Position numbers and translations under genes: made by a program. Positions 34,197-43,467 of a stretch of DNA of 64,000 bases are shown piece after piece (the stretch's first letter is position 1; every line of letters starts with the position of its first letter). The notes under the pieces are model-generated. The model did no database searches and was not told the origin of the DNA. It saw only the letters and a program-made list of their open reading frames with translations. The stretch is from Melioribacteraceae bacterium 4301-Me. GTDB lineage: Bacteria; Bacteroidota; Ignavibacteria; Ignavibacteriales; Melioribacteraceae. Where the stretch lies: assembly GCA_041538185.1 (NCBI GenBank), contig JBGORM010000001.1:186001-250000 (forward strand), written 5' to 3'.

Positions 34197-35210
34197 ATGG
34201 ATCTTAACACAATTTGGTTTATTCTTATTGGTGTTCTCTTTATTGGGTTCTTCTTTTTAGAAGGATTTGACTATGGTGTGGGAATACTCTTACCATTTCT
34301 TGGTAAAGAAGATAAAGAACGAAGAGCAATTATAAATTCAATAGGAACTCACTGGGATGGCAATGAAGTATGGATGATTACAGCCGGTGGTGCTATGTTT
34401 GCAGCTTTTCCTAACTGGTATGCTACATTATTTAGTGGTTTCTATCTGGCACTTGTTATAATGCTTCTTGCTTTAATTGCTCGCGGCGTTGCTTTTGAAT
34501 ACAGAAGTAAAAAAGATGACCCAATTTGGCGGAATAGGTGGGACTGGGTAATTTTCTTCGGTAGTTTCATTCCTGCATTACTCTGGGGTATTGCAATTTC
34601 CAACATCGTTAGAGGTGTTCCTATTGACCAACATATGAATTTTACCGGTAATTTTTTCTCCTTAATTAATTTGTTTTCAGTAATTGGTGGATTGGCTGCA
34701 CTATTGTTATTTACTTTGCATGGTGCAATATTTTTGTCATTAAAATTAACTGATAATTTGCTTGAGAACTCAAGAAAAATAGCAAAGAAACTTTGGCTGC
34801 CCACAACAATAGTATTATTTATTTATGTAGCCATTGGTTATTTTGATACTGATATGTTTACTAAACTTGGAGTTGATCCTGGAATAATTCCAATTTTAGC
34901 TGGTTTTGCAATTCTCTCAGTTAGGTACTTATTAAAAATTCAGAGAGAAGGCTGGGCTTTCACAATGACTGGTATTACAATCGCATTTTCAACTATAACA
35001 ATTTTTATGGGTTTGTTCCCAAGAGTTATGGTATCCAGCACAAATCCAGAGTGGAGTCTAACTATTTATAATGCATCGTCGAGTCCTTATACCTTGAAAG
35101 TGATGACAATAATTGCTGTTATTTTTGTCCCAATTGTTTTAGCTTATCAAGCTTGGAGTTATTGGATTTTTAGGAAAAGAATCTCAACTAAATCAAAACT
35201 GGAGTATTAA
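34197..35210 (+). CDS. cydB: Cytochrome bd ubiquinol oxidase subunit II
   Basis: The 337-residue protein has about nine membrane helices and the family start LDYGVG-like block (FFLEGFDYGVGILLPFLG, about 19-36), with GTHWDGNEVWMITAGGAMFA (about 50-69) as the main signature. It pairs with CydA in the inner membrane. An AGGAGGGTAAG site precedes the ATG, 9 bases after cydA. No cydX-like small gene is seen after it. Confidence 0.95.
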   Translation: MDLNTIWFILIGVLFIGFFFLEGFDYGVGILLPFLGKEDKERRAIINSIGTHWDGNEVWMITAGGAMFAAFPNWYATLFSGFYLALVIMLLALIARGVAFEYRSKKDDPIWRNRWDWVIFFGSFIPALLWGIAISNIVRGVPIDQHMNFTGNFFSLINLFSVIGGLAALLLFTLHGAIFLSLKLTDNLLENSRKIAKKLWLPTTIVLFIYVAIGYFDTDMFTKLGVDPGIIPILAGFAILSVRYLLKIQREGWAFTMTGITIAFSTITIFMGLFPRVMVSSTNPEWSLTIYNASSSPYTLKVMTIIAVIFVPIVLAYQAWSYWIFRKRISTKSKLEY

Positions 35211-35228
35211 TTACTAAATTGAAGCTGA

Positions 35229-35348
35229 GCTGTCTCAAAAGCTTAATAACAAAAGTTAATAATGATTTATTGACAGCATTAAAATAGAGCTAAATACTAA
35301 ACAAGAATTCAGGCTAACAGTTGTGAACGACTTCGCTTTTGAGACAGC
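35229..35348. mobile_element. MITE-like element with 14-base inverted repeats
   Basis: GCTGTCTCAAAAGC (35229-35242) and GCTTTTGAGACAGC (35335-35348) are perfect inverted repeats 92 bases apart, with no coding sequence between. The CTGTCTCAAAAG sequence is like terminal repeats of several insertion sequences. No target duplication is evident. It sits between cydB and cydD and could separate their expression. Confidence 0.7.
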
Positions 35349-35425
35349 GCTTATTGCAGACTCTCACGTTAATATTTTATTGTATTCAATAAGTTCTTAT
35401 GTGAAAAACATTTTATGAATTTTTT

Positions 35426-37144
35426 ATGCACATTAATAGGGATTTATTTTTACATATTAAGGGTGTTAAATGGAAATTTTATGCCATAATTTTTTGGGGA
35501 TTAGTAACAGCAGCTCTTATTATTGGGCAAGCATTTGTTTTAAGTAGAATAATAAATAATGTTTTCTTGCTACACCAAACATTTCATCAAGTTTTGTCTC
35601 TCTTAATAATATTTATTTTTTTTGTTTTATTCAGAGCTGCTGCAAATTGGCTCCAAAATTATTATGCTGCCCGTGTTGTTTTTTATGTTAAAAAAACGAT
35701 ACGCACAAAGCTTATTGAAAAAATCTTTAAGATTGGACCCATACTGCTCAAATCAGAAAGAACCGGCGAAATAACAAACACACTAATTAAAGGTGTTGAT
35801 AAACTTGAAGATTACTTTGCTAAATTTTTGCCACAAATATTTCTTGCTTTTCTTATCCCAGTCATAATTTTACTTTTTGTTTTTCCACTTGATTTGCTAT
35901 CCGGAATAATTTTTTTATTGACACTTCCAATTATACCTTTATTTATGTTCCTAATAGGTTCAATTGCAGAAAAATTAAACCAAAAACAATGGAAAACATT
36001 AAGCAGAATAAGTGCATATTTTTTGGACGTGCTTCAAGGATTGCAAACATTAAAGCTCTTTAATAGAACTAAGGAAACCATAAAAAAAATTGAATATGTA
36101 ACAAATATTTTTAGAATAAAGACATTAAAAATCTTACGAGTAGCTTTTTTATCAGCTTTAGTCTTAGAAGTGGCTGCATCAATTAGTGTTGCATTAATAG
36201 CGGTGGCAATTGGACTTCGTCTGCTTAACGGTGATTTTAATTTTGCCGATGCACTTTTCATTCTAATAGTCGCGCCAGATTTTTATTTACCTTTACGACA
36301 ATTAGGTGTAAGCTATCATGCCGGTATGGAAGGAGTTGCTGCTTTTGAAAGAATAAGTGAAATAATTCAACTGAAAGAATATAGCAATTGCGAAATTGTA
36401 GAAAGTAGTGCAGTCATTTTCGATTGTAATTCTCAAATAAAATTTGAGAATGTTTCTTTCTCTTACGAAGAACGGAAGCAAAAAGCCTTGAATTCGATTT
36501 CAGTTACTATCGAACCGCAAAAATTCACTGCGTTAATAGGCAGGTCGGGTTCCGGTAAAACTACTCTAATAAATATTCTTTTAAGGTTTTTAATCCCACA
36601 ACAAGGACAAGTAAAAATTGGAACACAAAATTTATTCGAAATACCTTCAACTCACTGGCGAAAAAATATTACCTGGATGCCGCAGAATCCGTATCTGTTT
36701 AATGCAACAATTTTAGACAACATAAAATTATCAATGCCGACTGCAAAGTTAGAAGAAGTAATAGATTCAGCTGAGAAAGCGAAGATACATAAATTGATAT
36801 CCGCTCTGCCTAAAGGATATAATACTAATATTAATGAAGCTGCAGAGAATTTTAGTGGTGGTGAAATCCAAAGAATTGCTTTGGCGAGAGCATATCTTCG
36901 TAAAGCTCCAATAGTTTTAATTGATGAACCAACTGCTAACCTTGACCCAATAGTGGAAGAAGAAATTATTGATGATATGTACAAAATATTTCAGGGAAGA
37001 ACCGTTATAATGATTGCACATAGATTAAACACTATTGTACGAGCAGATAAAATTCTGGTCCTAAGTCATGGTAAATTAATTGCCGAGGGTAATCATATGG
37101 AATTAATGGCAAGTTCTAAGTACTATAAAAATTTATTTAATTAA
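35426..37144 (+). CDS. cydD: ABC exporter CydD, cytochrome bd assembly
   Basis: The 572-residue half-transporter has six membrane helices (about 15-310) and an ATPase domain with Walker A GRSGSGKTT (about 372-380), signature FSGGEIQRIALARAYL (about 473-488) and Walker B IVLIDEPTANLD. With CydC it exports cysteine and glutathione to the periplasm, which is needed to assemble cytochrome bd. It lies with cydC 10 bases downstream; the MITE-like element separates it from cydB. Confidence 0.9.
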   Translation: MHINRDLFLHIKGVKWKFYAIIFWGLVTAALIIGQAFVLSRIINNVFLLHQTFHQVLSLLIIFIFFVLFRAAANWLQNYYAARVVFYVKKTIRTKLIEKIFKIGPILLKSERTGEITNTLIKGVDKLEDYFAKFLPQIFLAFLIPVIILLFVFPLDLLSGIIFLLTLPIIPLFMFLIGSIAEKLNQKQWKTLSRISAYFLDVLQGLQTLKLFNRTKETIKKIEYVTNIFRIKTLKILRVAFLSALVLEVAASISVALIAVAIGLRLLNGDFNFADALFILIVAPDFYLPLRQLGVSYHAGMEGVAAFERISEIIQLKEYSNCEIVESSAVIFDCNSQIKFENVSFSYEERKQKALNSISVTIEPQKFTALIGRSGSGKTTLINILLRFLIPQQGQVKIGTQNLFEIPSTHWRKNITWMPQNPYLFNATILDNIKLSMPTAKLEEVIDSAEKAKIHKLISALPKGYNTNINEAAENFSGGEIQRIALARAYLRKAPIVLIDEPTANLDPIVEEEIIDDMYKIFQGRTVIMIAHRLNTIVRADKILVLSHGKLIAEGNHMELMASSKYYKNLFN

Positions 37145-37153
37145 TAAATCAAA

Positions 37154-38887
37154 ATGAACAAGACATTTTTCAAAATAGTTTCGTTAGGCTTGGAATATAA
37201 ATATTGGATGCTGCTTGCTGCATTGATGTCTTTTCTTGTGGTAGGAAGTGGTATTGGACTAATGATGGCTTCATCATACATTATTGCATGTGCTGCTATT
37301 CTGACGCCAATCTATAAATTGGAAGTAGCAATTGTTGGTGTTAGATTTTTTGGGATTTTCCGCGGGGTTTTTCGCTATATTGAAAGATATATTTCTCATG
37401 AAGTTACTTTTAAGCTTTTAGCAAAATTTAGAGTTTGGTTTTTCAAGTCGCTTATACCTCTAATTCCTTCGAAGAAAAAAGACATGTCAAGCGGTGATTT
37501 ACTCTCACGTTCAATTGAAGATATTGAAAGCCTGGAACATATTTTTGTAAGGGTAATTTCTCCTCCTCTTGTTTTTTTAGCAGTGGCAGTTACAATGTTT
37601 TTTCTTTTAAGTATATTCAACATAAAATATTCAATAGCTTTTTTGATAATGTTTTTGGGCTCAGCTGTAACAATTTCTCTTTTAACTTACCTCCTTAGTA
37701 AAAACTTAGGTGAACATGTCGTTGAATTAAAATCTCAGCTACAGAAGATAGTTGTCGATAGCATCCAAGGTTTATCAGAGTTGATAATTTACAATTATTC
37801 TAACAAATGGGAAAAAGAGTACGATGAAATTGAGAATCAACTTTTACATGCTGAAAGAAAAATGATGCTAATTCAATCTTTCCATGAAAATTTGACCGGA
37901 TTAGCTATGAACCTAACAGTCGCAGTGTTACTTTGTTTATCTATCCCTGAAGTAACAAAGGGTAATTTGAATGGAGTGTATTTATCTGTAATTACAATTG
38001 GAATAATGGCTTCTTTTGAAATTGTGGCTCAGCTGCCGGTTTCATTTCAGTATTTAAGCAAAAGCATTAAAGCAGGGAATAGATTATTGGAGATAACAGA
38101 ACAACAATCAGATGAGATTAAAATTATAGAGAATAAAGACAATGAGATATTGAGTTATGAACTGGATGTTCAAAATGTTTCTTTTTCTTACAATCAAAGG
38201 AAAAAAGCGCTCAGTGAAATTTCTTTTAGACTAAGAGAAAATGAAAAAATTGCTATAGTTGGTGCAAGTGGTGCAGGTAAGTCGACTTTAGTTAATATTA
38301 TCTGCCGTTTATGGAATTATGACCGTGGAGAGATTTTAATTGATAGAATTAATTTCAAGAAAATTTCTGATGAGAAGATTAGAAAAATAATTTCGGTGGT
38401 TCCTCAAAAGGTTCATTTGTTTACTGGGACAATTAGAGAGAATTTATTAATTGCAAAAGAAGATGCATCGGACGAAGAATTGAATTATGCATTAAAGCAG
38501 GCAGAGTTATTAGATTTTGTAGAAAGTCTACATGAGAAATTAGACACTAATATTGGTGAACTTGGCAAGAAATTAAGCGGTGGAGAAATTAAACGTTTGG
38601 CCATTGCAAGGGTGCTTTTACGAAATTCACCTATTTTAATTTTTGATGAGATAAATTCGCATGTTGATAGCCAAACAGAAATGAAAATTCTTAAATCAAT
38701 AAGACAAATAAGTAATGGGAAGCAAATTCTTTTTATTACTCATCGTCTGGTTGACATGGAAATGTTTAATGAAATTTTAGTTCTATCGAATGGTAAAATT
38801 ATAGAACGCGGGACACATTCTGAATTAATTAATCATGGATTATATTATAAAAAAATGTTGACGTCGCAGAATAGGTTAATAAATTAA
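37154..38887 (+). CDS. cydC: ABC exporter CydC, cytochrome bd assembly
   Basis: The 577-residue half-transporter again has six N-terminal helices and an ATPase domain with Walker A GASGAGKST (about 373-381), signature LSGGEIKRLAIARVLL and Walker B ILIFDEINSHVD. The heterodimer with CydD is the standard arrangement. Sequence after the Walker B Glu is INSHVD instead of the usual PTAHLD, a small deviation. It ends the operon; 154 bases separate it from the convergent iron permease gene. Confidence 0.9.
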   Translation: MNKTFFKIVSLGLEYKYWMLLAALMSFLVVGSGIGLMMASSYIIACAAILTPIYKLEVAIVGVRFFGIFRGVFRYIERYISHEVTFKLLAKFRVWFFKSLIPLIPSKKKDMSSGDLLSRSIEDIESLEHIFVRVISPPLVFLAVAVTMFFLLSIFNIKYSIAFLIMFLGSAVTISLLTYLLSKNLGEHVVELKSQLQKIVVDSIQGLSELIIYNYSNKWEKEYDEIENQLLHAERKMMLIQSFHENLTGLAMNLTVAVLLCLSIPEVTKGNLNGVYLSVITIGIMASFEIVAQLPVSFQYLSKSIKAGNRLLEITEQQSDEIKIIENKDNEILSYELDVQNVSFSYNQRKKALSEISFRLRENEKIAIVGASGAGKSTLVNIICRLWNYDRGEILIDRINFKKISDEKIRKIISVVPQKVHLFTGTIRENLLIAKEDASDEELNYALKQAELLDFVESLHEKLDTNIGELGKKLSGGEIKRLAIARVLLRNSPILIFDEINSHVDSQTEMKILKSIRQISNGKQILFITHRLVDMEMFNEILVLSNGKIIERGTHSELINHGLYYKKMLTSQNRLIN

Positions 38888-39002
38888 GGGGACTAAAACT
38901 AAAAAAAATTCATCAAGTGGAGAATTTTCTTACAACTTTTTTAAATCTGACACGACTACGAACTTAAAAATAATATTTACATAAAACTGCATTTAATAAA
39001 AC

Positions 39003-39030
39003 GCGTAGAGATTAAATAATTGTAGAATAT
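39003..39030. repeat. Half copy of the CTCTACGAGG inverted-repeat element
   Basis: CGTAGAGATTAAATAATTGTAGAAT matches the right arm of the element at 16629-16694. It lies in the gap between the convergent cydC and iron permease genes, where no clear terminator is seen. Confidence 0.5.
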
Positions 39031-39041
39031 TAAAAGAATTT

Positions 39042-41003
39042 TTATCCAGGCGTTTTAACTTTTTTGTTTGAGCTATCGCTAAGTTTCCACAATATGATGG
39101 TTAATACCAAAACAATAACTTGTGCTGCAATTGTTTCAATTGTTGGATATATTCCCAGCAATGAAAAATTAATTTTATATGGTATAAAAGTTGAAGAATA
39201 ATATCCGCTTTCTTGTAATGCGTGAACTCCTTTACCTGCGAGTACAACAGACAAAATGGCTATAGTTAAAGCTGAATACTGAAATAGTTTTTTAATTGGA
39301 AGTCTTGCTGTAAATTTTATTGCTATCCATGAAAGAATTAGAACAAAAATTAAAGTTAAAGCTGCTCCAAAGTATACTCCATTTGTTCCACTAGTGCTGG
39401 ATTCTAGACTTACGGCGGAAAGAAAAATTGCTGATTCGAAAGCTTCTCTGAAAACTACTATGAAAGAAATTAATGCGAGTCCCCATTTATTATTACCTTC
39501 AACCATTCGTGCAATTTTTCCTTCAATAAACTCTTTCCATCTTTTCGCTTCTGTTTTACTGTGAAGCCAGAAACCCACATACAAAAGTATTATCACGGCT
39601 AAGACAGAACCAATGCCCTCCATAAGTTCACGGCTTTGTGCGCCAAGTGCTGTAAGCAAGTTTGTGAAAAACATACTTAATATTCCGATAAATAAAGCCG
39701 TTATCCAGCCATAGTGTACCCATTTTGTTGCATGTTTTGTTTGTAGTGATTTTAATACACTGAGAATTGTTGCAATAATTAAGAATGCTTCCAAACCTTC
39801 GCGAAGTAATATGGAAGCTGCTAACAGGAAAGAAAACCAAAAAGAAAAATTTTGACTACTTAGCAAAGAGGATGCGTTGTTAATTAATCTTTTTGCTCTT
39901 ATGATGTCATCGTTCAATTCATTTTCTGGCCTTTTAGCTCTAATGTCATTTCTAATTTTTGTCATTATTTGCTCAAGCTCTGTTTTCAAGTCAGAATTTA
40001 TAACGGAAAGCTGCTGTTCAAAAGGTTCTACTCTTTCGAGGTAAGCAGATAAAGCTTGGTCGAGGGCTTCTTCATATTTGCCTGATTTGTATTTTATTAA
40101 TGCATCATCTAAAAATTTCGAAGCTTCTGCAATTGATATATTAGAATTTTTTTGCGGCTCGTACAATCTTATCGCTGCTAAATAAAGTGAATCGTTATTA
40201 AATGAATTTTTTAATAATAGCGATAGTTTTTTGTCTGACATGGTCGATATTTGTTCGAGTGATAGTTTTCTTAATATGTCGGAATAAATCTTATTGATAG
40301 AATCTTTTGATATGTTAAATTTATTTTTATATCTAAGACTGCTAATGTAAAATGCAACATCCCATATTTGCTTATCGTCTAAGTTATTAAACGGTACCAT
40401 GCTCGTTCCTTTTATACCTATTTGCACTGTGTTATAAATTTGGAATGGAGAGATGTTATTCATTAATGAATCATTTAGAAAATTTGCTGGCTTTGGGATT
40501 AAGGATGCTGCTGCAGGTCCATCACCTTTACCAGTTTGACCATGACAGTTTACACAGTTTTGTTGGTAAACTTTTTTACCGTTTGTTATGCTTGGATAAT
40601 AAAGGGGAAAGATTGCAATTAAATTTAGTGAGAGAATTTTCTGTTTAATATCATTAGCATTTTTAAAAATTATTTCTTTGTCTGCTTTTCTTTTAATTAA
40701 TTGATTTAATTCTTTGATGCTATTTTTTATTTTTTGAATGTTTGGCGTTTTTAACGCAATAGATAAATTATTAAAGATCGATTCCGCTTGTTCAGCGAAA
40801 TCGTTCATTTCAGAATATTCGATCTCATTAATTACTTTGCCATTTTCAATTGCATTGCGATAATCTGTACCGATGTAATCAAGAAGGGTTATTAATGTTC
40901 GAACATTCCTTTCTAAATTATTTTCGCCCGGATATGATTTTGCAAGAAAAATGAAAAAGTAAATTGACAGTATAAAAATGGGTTTAACAGAAAAATTAAA
41001 CAT
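39042..41003 (-). CDS. Cytochrome c-FTR1 family iron permease
   Basis: The 653-residue protein starts with a signal/anchor, then a helical region. A class I cytochrome c domain has CVNCH (Cys150, His154) and Met203 in GTSMVPF. A second helical linker leads to an FTR1 permease of seven helices (about 388-645) with the two iron-transport motifs REGLE (401-405) and REAFE (519-523). FTR1 permeases move iron across the inner membrane coupled to a redox step, which the fused cytochrome could supply. It is the last gene of the haem/iron operon, 11 bases after the second chelatase-like gene. Confidence 0.92.
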   Translation of the reverse strand: MFNFSVKPIFILSIYFFIFLAKSYPGENNLERNVRTLITLLDYIGTDYRNAIENGKVINEIEYSEMNDFAEQAESIFNNLSIALKTPNIQKIKNSIKELNQLIKRKADKEIIFKNANDIKQKILSLNLIAIFPLYYPSITNGKKVYQQNCVNCHGQTGKGDGPAAASLIPKPANFLNDSLMNNISPFQIYNTVQIGIKGTSMVPFNNLDDKQIWDVAFYISSLRYKNKFNISKDSINKIYSDILRKLSLEQISTMSDKKLSLLLKNSFNNDSLYLAAIRLYEPQKNSNISIAEASKFLDDALIKYKSGKYEEALDQALSAYLERVEPFEQQLSVINSDLKTELEQIMTKIRNDIRAKRPENELNDDIIRAKRLINNASSLLSSQNFSFWFSFLLAASILLREGLEAFLIIATILSVLKSLQTKHATKWVHYGWITALFIGILSMFFTNLLTALGAQSRELMEGIGSVLAVIILLYVGFWLHSKTEAKRWKEFIEGKIARMVEGNNKWGLALISFIVVFREAFESAIFLSAVSLESSTSGTNGVYFGAALTLIFVLILSWIAIKFTARLPIKKLFQYSALTIAILSVVLAGKGVHALQESGYYSSTFIPYKINFSLLGIYPTIETIAAQVIVLVLTIILWKLSDSSNKKVKTPG

Positions 41004-41014
41004 AATATGTTCCT

Positions 41015-41995
41015 TTATTCTTGTAAAGCTTTTTTAATTGAATCGTCTAAAAATCGTATAATCTTTTTATTTGGTAATAATGTTTTACCGTTCCATTTGT
41101 ATGTAAGACCATCTAGACGCTCAACTATACCTTTTTCAATACCTCCTTGTGACAAAAGGACCGGGATTATAATCACACTGCTGTTTTTAGAAGCCTGACG
41201 AACCAGACTTCTTAAATTTTCTTTAGCTATTTCATATATTTCTTTTGGTGCATCATCGCGTACTGTAAGACAAAAAATATTTTTAAAATTGTTACTTTCC
41301 TTACGAATTTGTTCTGCTATACTTTCTAATGTGCTTAGCCATTTTTTGTTATCTTCTTCATCGTTAGGACCATGAGCTACTAATATTATAGTTTCATTTT
41401 CAGGTGAATTACTTAATTCTCTTATTCTGTCAGTAAGTATTTCAGCAACCACCGGATGGTCATTTAATGGATCAGTTAAATAAATTTTTGCCTTTATACT
41501 AAGAGGCTTCAATTTTAATTCTTCACCATTGTGATTCATGTTATCATTGCTAATATGATGTGTATGATTTTTTAAAGAGTTGTTATAATTATTTTGTTGT
41601 GAATCGATATGTGAATGATTCATCGAAGTGTGATTCATAATCATTGGCTCGTCTGCAAGTTCTTTCCTTAATCCAAGTAAATATTCATTTTGGCGAATTA
41701 TAGGACTAAAAGATGAAATGAATAATTGTAGCACTACTATTTTAGTTATGCCTTTTTCTTCGAGTTTATTAATTCCTTTCTGCATTGATTTTGGATCAGC
41801 CATTCCAAAAGCAATTTCAACCTCATAATTTTTTTTGAGATGTTCTACAGCTTCGTTAACTGTATGATTCCAATTCTTGTTACCGCCATGCGCAAGTACT
41901 AAAATCCCGACTTTATGCTGTGCTGTAAGATTCGCATAAGAAAAACATAATGATAATATTATTAAAATTGAGCAGGAGAAATTTGGTACTTTCAT
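41015..41995 (-). CDS. Exported two-domain CbiX-like chelatase with a His-rich linker
   Basis: The 326-residue protein has a signal peptide (about 1-25) and two CbiX/sirohydrochlorin cobaltochelatase-like folds: ILVLAHGGNKNW (about 31-42) and IILVAHGPNDEEDN (about 203-216). Between them, residues 120-157 hold seven His and several Met and Asn (NHTSMNHSHI, NHTHHISND), a likely metal-binding segment. The second conserved His of the CbiX pocket is lost in both halves (SSFSPII; SQGGIEKGI). CbiX normally acts in the cytoplasm on tetrapyrroles. An exported form next to haem uptake genes could handle haem iron in the periplasm. Confidence 0.8.
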   Translation of the reverse strand: MKVPNFSCSILIILSLCFSYANLTAQHKVGILVLAHGGNKNWNHTVNEAVEHLKKNYEVEIAFGMADPKSMQKGINKLEEKGITKIVVLQLFISSFSPIIRQNEYLLGLRKELADEPMIMNHTSMNHSHIDSQQNNYNNSLKNHTHHISNDNMNHNGEELKLKPLSIKAKIYLTDPLNDHPVVAEILTDRIRELSNSPENETIILVAHGPNDEEDNKKWLSTLESIAEQIRKESNNFKNIFCLTVRDDAPKEIYEIAKENLRSLVRQASKNSSVIIIPVLLSQGGIEKGIVERLDGLTYKWNGKTLLPNKKIIRFLDDSIKKALQE

Positions 41996-42170
41996 ACATA
42001 TTTCTTTCTTTTATTATTGAGTGATTCATGTAAGCTTGTACTCGTTTAATATATGTTTAATACTAAATCTTAATTATTGTTGAATCGTAATAAATTTCAC
42101 ATTGAATTCTTTTTATAAATAATTTCACATGGTATTAAAATTCATTCTTAATATTTAATGATCGATTCGG

Positions 42171-42782
42171 TCAATTAATTTTTTCTGTAAAACTGTTTAT
42201 TTGTTTAGTCAACATATTTACAAGATCAGAAATTCTATAAGGCCACGCATAGACAATTTTTATATTTGGATAATTTTCTTTAAATGATTCAATCTGCTTA
42301 GGGATATCAATTTCAGAATGATTACCGCCTGGAGTAAACATTATGCTTGTAACTATTATCAAGTCAGGATTATCGTGAGCTGCTTGTTCAAGAGCCTCTT
42401 CTACAGTAGGTCCGCACATTTCATTAAAAGCATAATGAACTGAATGGAATTCTTTATTTTGTTTTTTGAATTCATTAACTACTTCAATAAAACCTGCCCA
42501 GTAAGGGTCATTATTGGCATTTCTAGGCCAGTTCCTTAACTCTTTTTCCAATAACTCTGCTTTGAGTGAATGAGTATCGTGTATCTTAAAGTATTCACTT
42601 AATTTTGGGAAATCTTTTGCGGGAGCTCCGTGCCCTACAATTATTACAGAGATCTTCTTTTGATGCAGAGATTCATCATAATTAGGCTGAGTAAAATTAT
42701 TATTATGAGATGAATAAGCAAATGTTACCACTGTACTAATCAATAAATACGAAAATAATTGTATTAAAATTGTTCTATTCAT
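42171..42782 (-). CDS. Exported CbiX-like chelatase (single domain)
   Basis: The 203-residue protein has a signal peptide (about 1-23) and one CbiX-type domain with both pocket elements: SVIIVGHGAPAKD with His51 and TPGGNHSEIDIP with His155 and Glu157. These are the metal-binding and catalytic positions of sirohydrochlorin chelatases. There is no cobalamin or sirohaem gene nearby; neighbours are HmuY (16 bases upstream) and the His-rich paralogue (175 bases downstream). Removal of iron from haem is a reasonable hypothesis. A structural metal-carrier role is the alternative. Confidence 0.8.
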   Translation of the reverse strand: MNRTILIQLFSYLLISTVVTFAYSSHNNNFTQPNYDESLHQKKISVIIVGHGAPAKDFPKLSEYFKIHDTHSLKAELLEKELRNWPRNANNDPYWAGFIEVVNEFKKQNKEFHSVHYAFNEMCGPTVEEALEQAAHDNPDLIIVTSIMFTPGGNHSEIDIPKQIESFKENYPNIKIVYAWPYRISDLVNMLTKQINSFTEKIN

Positions 42783-42798
42783 TTTTTATTCTCCCTTT

Positions 42799-43431
42799 TT
42801 ATTTAAGATTTCTTGAACCATCATCTTGGTAAAAATATTTGAATGAATAAAATCTTGAAGGTTCACTGCCTGTTGGATTTTGTGGCGCATTTTTATAATA
42901 ACTTAGAATTTGGACTTTGGCATACTTGCCGTTTCCACATCTTATAATTAAAACTACTCCAGGTATTGGAGTTATTAGATGATTTGGTGGACCTGAATAA
43001 TGATACCAGCCTTTATCGGAACCGGTTGGAATTGCCGGTGCTGACGTAGAATCAATACTGTAGCCTGTTTCCGGTGCTTCTGTTACATCTTCAAAGTTAA
43101 CATTTCTTAAAACAATAGCACCGCCTTTGCCTGGACCACTGCTGCCACTGTTTGTGTATATGGTAGTTTTATTGAATGCAATATCCCAATTTACAGTTGC
43201 TGTGTCAGTACCGGTAACAACTGTACTATCCTTAAATCTGAAATATGTGCTTTTATTTTGATTAGCCGTATCCGCAGGTATATTGTATATTGTATGTACT
43301 TTCGCAGAAGGTGATTGTGCCTCTGGTTCTGTAACATTGTCTTTGGAGCATCCTGTGATTATTAATCCGTATAGCGTGATAATCAAAAAGTATTTTATTG
43401 CTTTGTAATTTAGTTTTGATAACTTAGCCAT
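42799..43431 (-). CDS. hmuY: HmuY-family haem-binding lipoprotein
   Basis: Starting at the ATG at 43431, which follows an AGGAG site, the protein has 210 residues; an upstream ATG at 43452 lacks such a site. It has a lipobox IITGC (Cys at about 28) and the HmuY pattern of a beta-rich domain: TYFRFKDSTVV, TVNWDIAFNKTTIYTNSG, and KYAKVQILSYY. HmuY takes haem from host or environmental proteins and hands it to the TonB receptor, here encoded 36 bases upstream. It is surface exposed or periplasmic. Confidence 0.88.
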   Translation of the reverse strand: MAKLSKLNYKAIKYFLIITLYGLIITGCSKDNVTEPEAQSPSAKVHTIYNIPADTANQNKSTYFRFKDSTVVTGTDTATVNWDIAFNKTTIYTNSGSSGPGKGGAIVLRNVNFEDVTEAPETGYSIDSTSAPAIPTGSDKGWYHYSGPPNHLITPIPGVVLIIRCGNGKYAKVQILSYYKNAPQNPTGSEPSRFYSFKYFYQDDGSRNLK

Positions 43432-43467
43432 GCATTCTCCTAATTTGTTCATGGTTATAATTGTTAA

